From Candidatus Oscillibacter excrementigallinarum (GTDB taxonomy: Bacteria; Bacillota; Clostridia; Oscillospirales; Oscillospiraceae): a stretch of DNA of 64,000 nt. Position numbers and translations under genes: made by a program. The notes below the pieces were generated by a model, which worked only from the letters and a program-made list of their open reading frames with translations, made no database searches and was not told where the DNA came from. Positions 30,002-40,013 of the stretch are shown piece by piece; within the stretch, counting starts at the first letter, position 1, and each line of letters opens with the position of its first letter. The DNA lies in assembly GCA_019118245.1 (NCBI GenBank), contig DWZJ01000005.1, positions 1-64,000 on the forward strand, given 5' to 3'.

Positions 30002-31399
30002 TCAGCCCTCTTCCGCGATCTTGCGGCCCATGAGGGTGCCCATGACGGAGGCCATCATCAGGCCCCGGGTCCAGCCGGAGCTGTCGCCCAGGCAGTGGAG
30101 GCCCTGGAGGCTGGTGTTGAAGTCGGTGTCCATCTTCACCCGGTTGGAGTAGAACTTCAGCTCCGGGGAGTACAGCAGCGTCTCATAGGCGGCGAAGCCC
30201 GGCACCACGTAGTCCATGGCCTGGATGAAGTTGATGATGTTGATCATGGCCCGGTAGGGCATGGCGGCGGTGATATCGCCGGCCACGGCGTCCGGCAGGG
30301 TGGGCCGGATGTTGGACTGGGCCAGCTCCTTCTGCCAGGTGCGCTTGCCGTCCAGGATGTCGCCGAACCGCTGGACCAGGATCTGGCCGTTGGCCAGCAT
30401 GTTGGTCAGCTCGCCCACCTTCTGGGCGTAGGCGATGGGCTGGTTGAAGGGGATGGAGAAGTTGTGGGAGCACAGGATGGACAGGTTCGTGTTGTCGCTC
30501 TTCAGGTCCTTGTAGGAGTGGCCGTTCACCACCGCCAGGTTGTTGTCGTAGTTCTCCTGGCTGACGAAGCCGCCGGGGTTCTGGCAGAAGGTGCGGACCT
30601 TGTTCTTGAAGGGCTTGGGATAGCCCACCAGCTTGGACTCGTACAGCACCCGGTTCACCATCTCCATGACCTCGTTGCGGACCTCCACCCGGACGCCGAT
30701 GTCCACGGTTCCGGGGGCGTGGGCGATGTTGTGCTCGGCGCAGAGCTTCTCCAGCCAGTCGGCGCCCCGGCGACCGGTGGCCACCACAGTGTGCTTGGCG
30801 TAGATCTCCAGATCCGTCTTGCCGTCGGAGATGGCGACGCCCTTGCACACCTCGTCCTCCAGGATCAGGTTGCTGCACTCATAGCCGAAGTACATCTCCA
30901 CCCCGTGCTCCTGTAAGTACCGTTCAATGGCCAGATAGATGCCCTGGGCCTTCTCGGTGCCCATGTGGCGGATGGGGCAGTCCACCAGCTTCAGTCCCGC
31001 CTGGATGGCCCGGCGGCGGATCTCCTTCCGCTCCTCCTCGTGGCCCAGGCCCTCGATGTGCTCGTCCGCGCCGAACTCCAGGTAGATCTTGTCAGCGTAG
31101 TCGATGGTCTCCTGGGCCAGGTCCGCCCCGATCAGGGTGGGCAGGTCGCCGCCCACCTCATAGCTGAGGGAGAGCTTGCCGTCGGAGAAGGCACCGGCGC
31201 CGGAGAAGCCGGTGGTGATGTGGCAGTAGGGCTTGCAGTTCACGCACTTCTTGGTCTTGTCCTTGGGGCAGTGGCGCTTTTCCACCGGCTGCCCCTTTTC
31301 CACCATGATGATCTTCTGATGGCTGCCCTTCTTGATCATCTCCAGGGCGGTGAAGATACCGGCGGGGCCGGCGCCAACGATGACAACGTCTGCGTTCAT
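30002..31399 (-). CDS. NAD(P)/FAD-dependent oxidoreductase
   Basis: MNADVVIVGAGPAGIFTALEMIKKG...HTVVATGRRGADWLEKL. Confidence 0.88.
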   Translation of the reverse strand: MNADVVIVGAGPAGIFTALEMIKKGSHQKIIMVEKGQPVEKRHCPKDKTKKCVNCKPYCHITTGFSGAGAFSDGKLSLSYEVGGDLPTLIGADLAQETIDYADKIYLEFGADEHIEGLGHEEERKEIRRRAIQAGLKLVDCPIRHMGTEKAQGIYLAIERYLQEHGVEMYFGYECSNLILEDEVCKGVAISDGKTDLEIYAKHTVVATGRRGADWLEKLCAEHNIAHAPGTVDIGVRVEVRNEVMEMVNRVLYESKLVGYPKPFKNKVRTFCQNPGGFVSQENYDNNLAVVNGHSYKDLKSDNTNLSILCSHNFSIPFNQPIAYAQKVGELTNMLANGQILVQRFGDILDGKRTWQKELAQSNIRPTLPDAVAGDITAAMPYRAMINIINFIQAMDYVVPGFAAYETLLYSPELKFYSNRVKMDTDFNTSLQGLHCLGDSSGWTRGLMMASVMGTLMGRKIAEEG

Positions 31400-31421
31400 A
31401 GTCTTCTCTCCTCGTTTCTCC

Positions 31422-32651
31422 TCATTTGGCTGACAGGTCCACCCTGCGGCGCACCAGGGAATCCGGCGGCACCGCCTTGGGGAGATCCATAAAAAATTTC
31501 ATCTGTGGGTTGCGGGGCTCCTCCAAGGGCTCCCCCGCCTCGTCCCGCATCTCCGGCACGGTCATGGAGAAGGGGCGCAGGTCCGGGCCCACGATCTCCA
31601 CCGTGTCCCCGGTCCGGAACTTGTTCCGCAGGGACAGCGTGGCGTGTCCGGCGCTGTCGCACTCTGTCACCACCGCCGCCACCTGCCACTCCCGCACATA
31701 GCGGGAGGTGGCGTAATACTGGCCCGGCGGGCCGTAGTAGAAGCCGGTGGAGTAGGGCCGGTGGCTCACGTGCTCCACCTCGTCCCGCCAGACCGGGTCC
31801 ATGGGCTCCCCGGCCGCCGCCGCGTCCAGGCAGTGGCGGTAGGCGCCGGTGACGATTGCCGCGTAGTAGGCGGATTTGGCCCGCCCCTCGATCTTCAGGC
31901 TGGAGAGGCCCGCGTCGCACAGGTCCCCCAGGTGGTCGATCATGCACATATCCCGGGAGTTCAGGATATAGGTGCCCTGCTGGTCCTCGAACACCGGGAA
32001 GTACTCCCCCGGCCGCTTCTCCTCCATCAGGGCGTACTGGTACCGGCAGGGCTGGGCGCAGGCGCCCCGGCTGGAGTCCCGGCCCGTCATATAGTTGGAG
32101 AGCAAACACCGGCCGGAGTAGCTGACGCACATGGCGCCGTGGACGAAGGCCTCGATCTCCAGGCCCGCCGGGGTCTTGTCCCGGATGGTCCGGATCTCCT
32201 CCAGACTCAGCTCCCGGGCCAGGATGACCCGGCTGGCCCCCAGATCGTACCAGGCCCGGGCGGTCTCGTAGTTGCAGATGCTGGCCTGGGTGGAGATGTG
32301 CCGCTGGCACTTGGGGGCGTACTTCCCCGCCAGGGTGAAGGCCCCCAGGTCCGCCACGATCAGGGCGTCCACCCCGGCGTCGTGCAGCCGCTCCAGGTGC
32401 TCCGGCAGGCGGGACACCTCGTCGTTCCGGGGCATGGTGTTGATGGTGCAGTGGACCCGGACGCCGTGGTCATGGGCAAAGGCCACCGCCTTCGGCAGCT
32501 CCTCGTCGGAGAAGTTCCCGGCAAAGGCCCGCATCCCGAAGCTCTCCCCCGCCAGATACACCGCGTCCGCGCCGTAGCGCACTGCCATTTTCAGACGCTC
32601 CATGTCCCCCGCCGGAGCCAGCAGCTCCGGCTTGTTCCGTTTAACCGCCAT
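31422..32651 (-). CDS. peptidase U32 family protein
   Basis: MAVKRNKPELLAPAGDMERLKMAVRYGADAVYLAGESFGMRA...EAFVHGAMCVSYSGRCLLSNYMTGRDSSRGACAQPCRY. Confidence 0.95.
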   Translation of the reverse strand: MAVKRNKPELLAPAGDMERLKMAVRYGADAVYLAGESFGMRAFAGNFSDEELPKAVAFAHDHGVRVHCTINTMPRNDEVSRLPEHLERLHDAGVDALIVADLGAFTLAGKYAPKCQRHISTQASICNYETARAWYDLGASRVILARELSLEEIRTIRDKTPAGLEIEAFVHGAMCVSYSGRCLLSNYMTGRDSSRGACAQPCRYQYALMEEKRPGEYFPVFEDQQGTYILNSRDMCMIDHLGDLCDAGLSSLKIEGRAKSAYYAAIVTGAYRHCLDAAAAGEPMDPVWRDEVEHVSHRPYSTGFYYGPPGQYYATSRYVREWQVAAVVTECDSAGHATLSLRNKFRTGDTVEIVGPDLRPFSMTVPEMRDEAGEPLEEPRNPQMKFFMDLPKAVPPDSLVRRRVDLSAK

Positions 32652-33816
32652 ATTCGCTGCTGTTCACGAAGGCGTTGTGCTCCGCCAGGGTGGTGGAGAA
32701 GTGGTGGAGCCCGTCGGTGCCCAGGGCGTAGTAATAGTAGTCCGTGCTGTTGGGGTTCAGGGCCGCGTCGATGGAGGCCAGGCCCGGGTTGGAGATGGGC
32801 GTGGGGGGCAGTCCCGCGTTCTGGTACAGGTTGTAGGGGGAGTCGGTCTGCATGTCCGCGCTGGTGATGGGGCCCGTGTGGTCCGGCAGCGCGTAGAGCA
32901 GGGCCGCATCGATCTGCAGCAGGCCGTAGGTCCCCTGCCGGTCGCCGGGGCCCTCCAGCCGGTTGTAGATGACGGAGGCGATGTTGGCCTGGTCGGTGCC
33001 GTCGGTCTCCTCCTCGATCAGGGAGGCGATGGTGATGATCTCCCGCAGGGAGTAGTCGGATGCCTCCACCTGGGCCATCCGGTCCTCGTCCATCCGGCTG
33101 ACGAAGTTCCGAAGCAGCCGGTCCAGGGCGTCCTCCGGGTTGTGGCCCACATAGAACTCATAGGTGTCCGGGAAGAGGAAGCCCTCCAGCCGGCTCAGGT
33201 CCTCGGAGTCGTTGTCGATGAAGTCGTAGTCAAAGTCGCCGGTCTGGGCGGCCTCCGTCAGGGCCTCTTCCGTGTTGACGCCCTTCTCCGCCAGCAGGGC
33301 GATGGTCTGCCGGACGGTGTAGCCCTCCGGGATGGTGACGGTCACCGTCTCGGCGCTGAGGTTGCCGGAGGAGCTGTGCATCCCGGCGATGAGGGCGTGG
33401 TAGTCCATATCGGTGTTCAGGGTGTAGGTGCCGATGCCCACGTCGTCGCTGGCGCCGGTGACGGCGGCGAACAGCCGGAAGAACCACTTGTACTTGATGA
33501 GCCCCGCGTTCTGGAGCTTGTCGGCGATGGAGCCCATATCGTCCTCGGCGGTCACCTCGATGGTGATGTCCTGTGTGGACGGGATGTCACGGCTGAAAGC
33601 GAACAGATCGCTGGCCAGCAGCCAGCCCACCCCCGCCAGGATGGCGGAGGCCACAAGCACGCAAAGGATATACAGGATCGGGTTGATCCGGCGGCGCCTG
33701 CGCCGGCGCTGCTGGGGCGGACGGTGCTGCTGCCCGCCCCCCGTCTGCCCCGCCCGGCTGCGGCGCACCTGGGAAGAATCCCAGCTGGCGGTATCTCCAT
33801 TTTTGAAATCAGACAT
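32641..33816 (-). CDS. mltG: endolytic transglycosylase MltG
   Basis: VTIPEGYTVRQTIALLAEKG...LEGFLFPDTYEF...IASLIEEETDGTDQANIASVIYNRL...SPYNLYQNAGLPPTPISNPG. Confidence 0.94.
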   Translation of the reverse strand: MSDFKNGDTASWDSSQVRRSRAGQTGGGQQHRPPQQRRRRRRRINPILYILCVLVASAILAGVGWLLASDLFAFSRDIPSTQDITIEVTAEDDMGSIADKLQNAGLIKYKWFFRLFAAVTGASDDVGIGTYTLNTDMDYHALIAGMHSSSGNLSAETVTVTIPEGYTVRQTIALLAEKGVNTEEALTEAAQTGDFDYDFIDNDSEDLSRLEGFLFPDTYEFYVGHNPEDALDRLLRNFVSRMDEDRMAQVEASDYSLREIITIASLIEEETDGTDQANIASVIYNRLEGPGDRQGTYGLLQIDAALLYALPDHTGPITSADMQTDSPYNLYQNAGLPPTPISNPGLASIDAALNPNSTDYYYYALGTDGLHHFSTTLAEHNAFVNSSEYGG

Positions 33817-33962
33817 AGGAACCTCCATGTTTTTCCCCGGCAAGGGCTGCCGGAACGGTCTGCGGACGCGGGGAAAGTTCGCCGCGTCCTGAATTTTTTC
33901 CGCGGCCAGGCCCCATTTGGAGGGCGCGGCGCATAGAATGGTCTCAAAGCGAGGTGACAAGT

Positions 33963-34124
33963 ATGTGCTTCAACAACGGAAACAACAACTGCTCCTGCCT
34001 GTGGCTCATCATCATCGTGGTGCTGATCTGCTGTTGCTGCGGCAGCGGGAACGCCTTCGGCGGCAGCAGCTGCGGCTGTGGCTGCGGATGCGGCAATGAC
34101 AACTGCGGCAACGGCTGCTGCTGA
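33963..34124 (+). CDS. 53-aa Cys/Gly-rich small membrane protein (absent from the ORF track)
   Basis: MCFNNGNNNCSCLWLIIIVVLICCCCGSGNAFGGSSCGCGCGCGNDNCGNGCC; upstream gaggtgacaagt RBS; downstream terminator tgggacgtcacgtcccatttt. Confidence 0.75.
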   Translation: MCFNNGNNNCSCLWLIIIVVLICCCCGSGNAFGGSSCGCGCGCGNDNCGNGCC

Positions 34125-34183
34125 GCCCTGTGGGAAAGTGGGACGTCACGTCCCATTTTCTCCCCCTCCCGGCGGGACAGCCC

Positions 34184-34852
34184 CTATCCCAGCAGGGGCT
34201 CCGCCCGGCGCAGCACCTCTTGGCGGATGTCCTCCACCGTCCGGGGCGCGTCCCCGGCGGCGCAGTCCACCACGGACCAGCCCAGGTCCCGGGCGATCTG
34301 GCGGGCGCTCTCCCGGCAGCGGCGGAGATAGTCCCCGTCCTGCTCGTGGATGTCCGCGGCGGTGGCGGTGGCCTGCTCCCGGCGGCGGAGCATCCGCTCC
34401 GACACCTCCGTGGGCAGGTCCAGATACAGCACCAGGTCCGGCTCCGGCAGGCCCATGCGGTGATATTCCAGGTCGAACAGCCAGTCCAGGAACTCCCGCC
34501 GCTCCCCCTCCGGGAGCTTGGATGCCTGGTGGACGGCGTTGGAGGTGGTGTACCGGTTGGCCACCACGATGCCGCCGTCCTCATAGAACCGGCCCCAGTC
34601 CTCCTTGTAGGAGGCGAACCGGTCCACGGCGTACAGCACCGACGCGGCGTAGGCGTTCACGTCCCCGGGATGATCCCCCAGGGCCCCGTGGAGGTAGAGG
34701 TTGGCCGGCTCGGCAAAGGGGTTGCCGTACCGGGGGAAGTCGATCTCCCGGTAGCTGAGCCCCCGGTCCGCCAGGGTCTCACACAGGAGCTTCGCCTGGG
34801 TGGCCTTGCCGGAGCCGTCGGTGCCCTCGAATACGATCAGTTTTCCGTTCAT
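34184..34852 (-). CDS. tmk: dTMP kinase
   Basis: MNGKLIVFEGTDGSGKATQAKLLCETL...VDRFASYKEDW. Confidence 0.93.
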   Translation of the reverse strand: MNGKLIVFEGTDGSGKATQAKLLCETLADRGLSYREIDFPRYGNPFAEPANLYLHGALGDHPGDVNAYAASVLYAVDRFASYKEDWGRFYEDGGIVVANRYTTSNAVHQASKLPEGERREFLDWLFDLEYHRMGLPEPDLVLYLDLPTEVSERMLRRREQATATAADIHEQDGDYLRRCRESARQIARDLGWSVVDCAAGDAPRTVEDIRQEVLRRAEPLLG

Positions 34853-35568
34853 CTGCGTCTCTTCTCCTGTTTGACATGAATCAGGAACAGCGGCAGCTTC
34901 ATCATGCGGCCAATGCGGCGGGGCTCCTTGCACAGGCGGTAGAACCACTCCAGCCCATGGTCGGACCAGAACTTCGGGGCCCGCTCCACCACGCCGGCGA
35001 ACACGTCCAGGCTGCCGCCCAGGCCGCACAGCAGCCGGGCGCCGGTAGCGGCGCCGTTCTTGGCCATCCACTTCTCCTGCTTGGGCGCCCCCAGGCAGAC
35101 GAACACCACGTCCGCGCCGCTTTGGCGGATGTCCTCCACCACCGGGCCGTCCTCTTGGAAATAGCCGTCGTGGGTGCCGGCGATCCGCAGGCCCGGATGG
35201 GCCTCCGCCAGCTTGGCCGCCGCCTGCTCCGCCACGCCGGGCTTGGCCCCCAGCAGGTACAGGGACTTCCCTTCCTCTGCCAGTTTCTCCATCAGATGGG
35301 CGGCGAATTCAATGCCCGGCGTCTTCTCCTTCAGAGGCGTTCCCAGCATGGCAGCGCCCTTGACCACGCCCACGCCGTCCGGCAGCACCAGGTCCGCGCC
35401 GTTGACGGCGGCCCTGGCCTCGGGATCCTCCCGGCAGATCTCCACGATCTCCGGATTGGGGGTGGCCACATAATGGGTCCCCGGCGTGCGGACCAGCTCC
35501 ATCCCCCGCTCCACAGCCTCCGCCATGGTCAGGTCGTCGAAGCCGACGCCCAGCACATCGATGCGCAT
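34849..35568 (-). CDS. WecB/TagA/CpsF family glycosyltransferase
   Basis: HYVATPNPEIVEICREDPEARAAVNGADLVLPDGVGVVKGA...VFVCLGAPKQEKWM. Confidence 0.93.
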   Translation of the reverse strand: MRIDVLGVGFDDLTMAEAVERGMELVRTPGTHYVATPNPEIVEICREDPEARAAVNGADLVLPDGVGVVKGAAMLGTPLKEKTPGIEFAAHLMEKLAEEGKSLYLLGAKPGVAEQAAAKLAEAHPGLRIAGTHDGYFQEDGPVVEDIRQSGADVVFVCLGAPKQEKWMAKNGAATGARLLCGLGGSLDVFAGVVERAPKFWSDHGLEWFYRLCKEPRRIGRMMKLPLFLIHVKQEKRRR

Positions 35569-35679
35569 GGAATCACCTCACTACATACTCATACAGGATA
35601 GCAGTATACCACAAGATCCTTGGTTTGTCCAACCAAAAATCAACAGGGACGCCAAAAGCCGGCATCCCTGCTGAAGGAT

Positions 35680-36606
35680 TCACTTTTCCGTCGCCGGGAC
35701 CGTCTGCTTTTTCCGGAAGTCCGGCAGCTGGGCCAGCACCACCGCCGTCAGCATCAGAAGGCAGCCCAGGTACTCCTTCCCGCTCATCCGCTCCCCCAGG
35801 AGCAGCGCCCCGGCCACGGTGGCGAACACGGATTCCAGGCTCAGCAGCAGGGACACCACCGTGGGGTCCGAGTCCTTCTGGGCCAGGATCTGGAGGGTGT
35901 ACCCCACGCCGCTGGAGAAGATGCCCACATACAGCACCGGCCCGATGCAGGACAGCAGCCCCGCCCAGTCCGGCGTCTCCATCACCAGCATCAGCACGGC
36001 GGAGAGCACCGCCATCACCAGGAACTGCACGCAGGACAGCGCCACGCCGTCCACCCGCTGGGTGAAGTGGTCGATCAGCAGGATGTGCCCCGCGAAGCAG
36101 AAGGAGCACAGCAGCACATACCAGTCCCCCTCGGTGACGGAGAAGGACTCCTGCACGCACAGCAGGTACAGCCCCACCACTGCCAGCGCCACGCTGAGCC
36201 AGATGGCCCGGGGCGCTTTTTTGCGGAGAAAGATGCCCGCGATGGGCACGATGACGATGTACAGCGCCGTGATGAACCCCGCCTTGCCGGAGGAGGTGGT
36301 CTCCAGCCCGATCTGCTGGAGGTTGGTGGCCACCGTCAGGGCCGCGCCGCAGCAGGCGCCGCCGATGGCCAAGTCCCGCCGGGACCCGGGCCGGGGCTGG
36401 GCCTCCTGCTGGAAGTCCCGCTGCCGCAGGGCGCGGAACACCAGGCACAGCACCAGCAGGAACACGAAGGCCACCGCGCTTCTGGCGGCGGTGAAGGTGA
36501 AGGGCCCCACGCGGTCGGCGGCCACGCTCTGGGCCACGAAGGCGGTGCCCCAGATCAGGGCCGCCAGCACGGGGAACACGTTTTGACGGATGCGGTTGAC
36601 TTTCAT
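35680..36606 (-). CDS. DMT family (EamA) transporter
   Basis: Two EamA-type repeats, ALIWGTAFVAQSVAADRVGPFTFTAARS. Confidence 0.9.
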   Translation of the reverse strand: MKVNRIRQNVFPVLAALIWGTAFVAQSVAADRVGPFTFTAARSAVAFVFLLVLCLVFRALRQRDFQQEAQPRPGSRRDLAIGGACCGAALTVATNLQQIGLETTSSGKAGFITALYIVIVPIAGIFLRKKAPRAIWLSVALAVVGLYLLCVQESFSVTEGDWYVLLCSFCFAGHILLIDHFTQRVDGVALSCVQFLVMAVLSAVLMLVMETPDWAGLLSCIGPVLYVGIFSSGVGYTLQILAQKDSDPTVVSLLLSLESVFATVAGALLLGERMSGKEYLGCLLMLTAVVLAQLPDFRKKQTVPATEK

Positions 36607-36754
36607 CGGACTTGCTCCTCACCAGGATCTATGCTATACTTTTGCAAACTCCCGCGGATTTGACAGGCGGCCCATGGCCGCACACAAATCAGGATTTTAT
36701 CACAACGGGGCGGACTTGGCAAGACCCGGTCTCACCCCGGAGAGGAGGCCGCCG

Positions 36755-37405
36755 ATGCTGCTGTTTGACATGGACGGGACGCTGATCGACTCCAACGGCG
36801 TCTGGAAGGATGTGGACCGGGAATTTCTGGCCCGGCGGGGCCTGCCCTACACCCACGCCTATTACGAGGGGGTGGCCCACACCATCCTCCCCCTGGCGGC
36901 CAAATTCACCAAGGCGTACTGCCATCTCGACGAGTCCTGCGAGGACATCATCGCCGAGTGGATGGAGATGGCCAAGGACGCCTATGCCCACGTCACCGTG
37001 AAGCCCGGTGTCCGGGCGTATCTGAAGCAGTGCCGGGCGGAGGGCCGCCGGATGGCGGTGGTGACCTCCAGCGTGCCGGAGCACTGCCGCACCGCCCTGA
37101 CGAACCTGGACCTGATGAAGTATTTCGAGGGCGTCACCCTGGCCCACGACCTGGGGCTGGAGAAAAAGGACCCGGCCCTGTGGCGGGCCGCCGCCCAGCG
37201 TTACAATGTGGCGCCGGAGGACTGCACGGTGTTCGACGACAGCCTCTCCGCCTGCCGGGGCGCCCGGGCGGCCGGGATGCGGGTGGTGGGCGTCCACGAC
37301 AGCTTCTTCGCCCAGGACGAGGCGGCCATGCGGGGCTTCTGCGACGTGTATATCCGCAGCTTTGAGGAGCTGCTGCTCCCGCCCCGGCGGGAGGCCCGGC
37401 CATGA
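36755..37405 (+). CDS. HAD family hydrolase (beta-phosphoglucomutase-like)
   Basis: MLLFDMDGTLIDSNGVWKDVDREFLARRG...VFDDSLSACRGARAAGMRVVGVHD. Confidence 0.88.
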   Translation: MLLFDMDGTLIDSNGVWKDVDREFLARRGLPYTHAYYEGVAHTILPLAAKFTKAYCHLDESCEDIIAEWMEMAKDAYAHVTVKPGVRAYLKQCRAEGRRMAVVTSSVPEHCRTALTNLDLMKYFEGVTLAHDLGLEKKDPALWRAAAQRYNVAPEDCTVFDDSLSACRGARAAGMRVVGVHDSFFAQDEAAMRGFCDVYIRSFEELLLPPRREARP

Positions 37406-38013
37406 GCGGCTTTGCGGAGGCCCTGGAACAGGCCCGGGACGCCGGGGACCTCCTCTCCGGCGGGACCTTTTCCCAGGAAACCGCCGCGGAGCTGGACGGC
37501 TCCGGCCTGGACTTCCGGGACTGCCGGTTCCAGTCCTGCCGCTTCCGGGACTGTGACTTCTCCGGCGCCGCCTTCTACGGCTGCACCTTCACGGACTGCC
37601 TGATGGAGCGCTGCCGCTTCCCCGCCTCCTACTGGAAGGACTGCCGCCTCTCCGGCTGCAAGTGGGACGGCGCCGACCTGCGGCGTTCCCGGTGGAAGGA
37701 CAGCGCGCTGGAGGAGACATTGCTTCGTTATGTCAACTTTACCAGCGGCGTATGGGAGCGGATTTCTGTGAAGGAGTGCGACTTCACAGAGTCCTCCATG
37801 TCGGAGATGCGCCTGAAAGCGGTGACCATTTCCAAAGCGGACCTGACCGGCGCGGAGCTGTTCCGCACCTCGCTCTCCGGCATGGACCTGACCACCTGCA
37901 CCCTGGACCGGATCGTGCTGTCGGAGACCTGCCGGGAGCTGAAAGGGGCCGTCATCAGCGCCCCGCAGGCCGCGGTGGTGGCCCGGATCCTGGGCATCCG
38001 GGTGGAGGGGTAG
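37402..38013 (+). CDS. pentapeptide repeat-containing protein
   Basis: DFRDCRFQSCRFRDCDFSGAAFYGCTFTDCLMERCRF...ADLTGAELFRTSLSGMDL; ATGA overlap with the HAD gene. Confidence 0.88.
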   Translation: MSGFAEALEQARDAGDLLSGGTFSQETAAELDGSGLDFRDCRFQSCRFRDCDFSGAAFYGCTFTDCLMERCRFPASYWKDCRLSGCKWDGADLRRSRWKDSALEETLLRYVNFTSGVWERISVKECDFTESSMSEMRLKAVTISKADLTGAELFRTSLSGMDLTTCTLDRIVLSETCRELKGAVISAPQAAVVARILGIRVEG

Positions 38014-38056
38014 GGCGGTACCACGCGTCTCCCCTCTTTTCCTCCTGATCTGCGGC

Positions 38057-39286
38057 TTGCCTTTCCTCTCCCGGTATGGTATAATACCGCTCGTTTGCCC
38101 GGCTTCCGGGCTGTTTTTCCGCAGATCCCGCCCCCTTCTGGGCCTGAGGAGGTTTTTCGCGCCTGTGCTGAACCGTTTGAAGTCCTTCTTCCGCCGGGAG
38201 ACCGTATTCTGCGTCTCCGCCGTCCTTGCCGTGCTGTCCATGCTGCTGGTCCCGCCGGACAGCGGCTATCTGGGCTATCCGGACTACCGGACCCTGGCCC
38301 TGCTGTTCTGTCTGATGTCCATCGTGGCCGGATTCCGGTCCCTGGGCGTCTTTGAGCGGATGGGCAGATCCCTGATCCGGCGGGCCTCCAGCCTGCGGAG
38401 CCTGTCCGGAGTCCTGGTGCTGCTGTGTTTTTTCTGCAGTATGGTCATCACCAACGACGTGACCCTGCTGACCTTCGTCCCCTTCACCCTGCTGGTCTTT
38501 CAGATGATCGGCCAGGAGGATCGGGTGATGTTCGTCGTCATTCTGGAGACCCTGGCGGCCAACCTGGGCAGCATGGCCACCCCCATCGGCAACCCGCAGA
38601 ATCTCTACCTCTTCTCCGCGGCGCAAATGACGGCGGGGCAGTTCGCCCGGGCGGTGCTGCCCTATGCGGCGGTGTCCCTGGCGCTGCTGCTGGCGGCACT
38701 GCTGCTCCAGCCCGCCGTGCCGGTGCAGGACACGGCGCCAGAGGACGGCACCCCCGCCGCTCTCTCCTGGAGGAAGCTGCTCCCCTATCTGGCGCTGCTG
38801 GTGCTGTGCCTCTTGGTGGTGTTCCGCCTTCTCCCCTACGGCGCTGCCCTGGCGGCTGTGCTCCTGGTGATCCTTGTGATGGACCGGAGACTGTTCCGGT
38901 CCGTGGACTATGTTCTGCTGCTGACCTTCCTCTGCTTCTTCGTCTTCATCGGCAACCTCAAGCGGATCCCGGAGGTCAACAGCCTGCTGCGCGCCCTGGT
39001 GGAGGGCCACGAGCTGTGGGCCGGCATCCTGGGCAGCCAGGTCATCAGCAATGTGCCCGCCGCCATCCTGCTCTCCGGCTTTACGGAGGACTTTGCCGCC
39101 CTGCTCACCGCCGTGAATCTGGGCGGGCTGGGGACGCTGATCGCCTCCCTGGCCAGTCTGATCTCCTACAAGTTCTTCGCGGCGGCCTATCCCCGGCGCA
39201 AGGGACGCTACTTCTGGAGATTCACCTTGTGGAATCTGCTTTTCCTGGCGATCCTGATCGGGGAAGCGCTGCTGCTGATCATGTGA
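38057..39286 (+). CDS. SLC13/ArsB-like permease
   Basis: Polytopic; SMVITNDVTLLTFVPFTLLV and ANLGSMATPIGNPQNLYLF family motifs. Confidence 0.85.
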   Translation: MPFLSRYGIIPLVCPASGLFFRRSRPLLGLRRFFAPVLNRLKSFFRRETVFCVSAVLAVLSMLLVPPDSGYLGYPDYRTLALLFCLMSIVAGFRSLGVFERMGRSLIRRASSLRSLSGVLVLLCFFCSMVITNDVTLLTFVPFTLLVFQMIGQEDRVMFVVILETLAANLGSMATPIGNPQNLYLFSAAQMTAGQFARAVLPYAAVSLALLLAALLLQPAVPVQDTAPEDGTPAALSWRKLLPYLALLVLCLLVVFRLLPYGAALAAVLLVILVMDRRLFRSVDYVLLLTFLCFFVFIGNLKRIPEVNSLLRALVEGHELWAGILGSQVISNVPAAILLSGFTEDFAALLTAVNLGGLGTLIASLASLISYKFFAAAYPRRKGRYFWRFTLWNLLFLAILIGEALLLIM

Positions 39287-39338
39287 CTGAACCAAATACA
39301 AAAGCGGCCTGCCGATCCCGGCAGGCCGTTCTTTTCTT

Positions 39339-40013
39339 TTAGGACGCGGTCCCGGACTGGCGGAGGATCCCGCCGCTCCAGGCAAACAGCCGGTCCGTCA
39401 GGGCCGTCAGGTCCTCCCGGCACGCCCCTGCCTTCAAGGCCTGGGCGGTCTGCAGAATCTCCAAATCCGGCCCGGTCAGGCGCTGTGCCAGGTCCGCCCG
39501 CCGGCGGCAGTAGATGCCCTGCTCTACATACACCTTGGCCTGCAGCAGAAACACGGCCGCCTTGTAGGCCTCCACCAGCGCATCCAGGCTTCTGCCGTGG
39601 AGGAAATTGTGGCAGCACAGGTGGTACAGCCCGCAGGCCCCGGTGTGGAGGGCCCGGCGGGCGTCCCCCTCTTGTTCCGGCGGCAGCAGGTCAGACAGGT
39701 GTCCGTACCAGTCGGCGGTGTCGTGGCGGAACTGGAACAGGTCCGCCGGATCCCAGGCCGCCAGTTCCGCCGCCCCGGAGACGAAGCCGCACAGCTTGTC
39801 CCGGTCCGGCAGGTCCTGCACGGCCTTCCGGTAAGTCTCCAAATCCTGGAGAGAGCAGGCGTCCAGGATGCACACCACGTCGATGTCGCTGTCCGGTCCG
39901 GCCTCTTCCCTGCCCCGGCTGCCCTGGAGGCCGATGTATTGCACCCGGTCCCCGAAGGCGGCCCGGACAGCCGCGATATATGCATTCATCCAGCTGTTTA
40001 TGTCCAGCATCAC
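39339..40013 (-). CDS. nucleotidyltransferase domain-containing protein
   Basis: YIGLQGSRGREEAGPDSDIDVVCIL nucleotidyltransferase motif. Confidence 0.85.
   Translation of the reverse strand: MMLDINSWMNAYIAAVRAAFGDRVQYIGLQGSRGREEAGPDSDIDVVCILDACSLQDLETYRKAVQDLPDRDKLCGFVSGAAELAAWDPADLFQFRHDTADWYGHLSDLLPPEQEGDARRALHTGACGLYHLCCHNFLHGRSLDALVEAYKAAVFLLQAKVYVEQGIYCRRRADLAQRLTGPDLEILQTAQALKAGACREDLTALTDRLFAWSGGILRQSGTAS

Noticed and set aside
28022-30916. 964-aa plus-strand ORF
   Set aside because: Antisense to the ABC-F ATPase and FAD oxidoreductase genes; low-complexity artefact.
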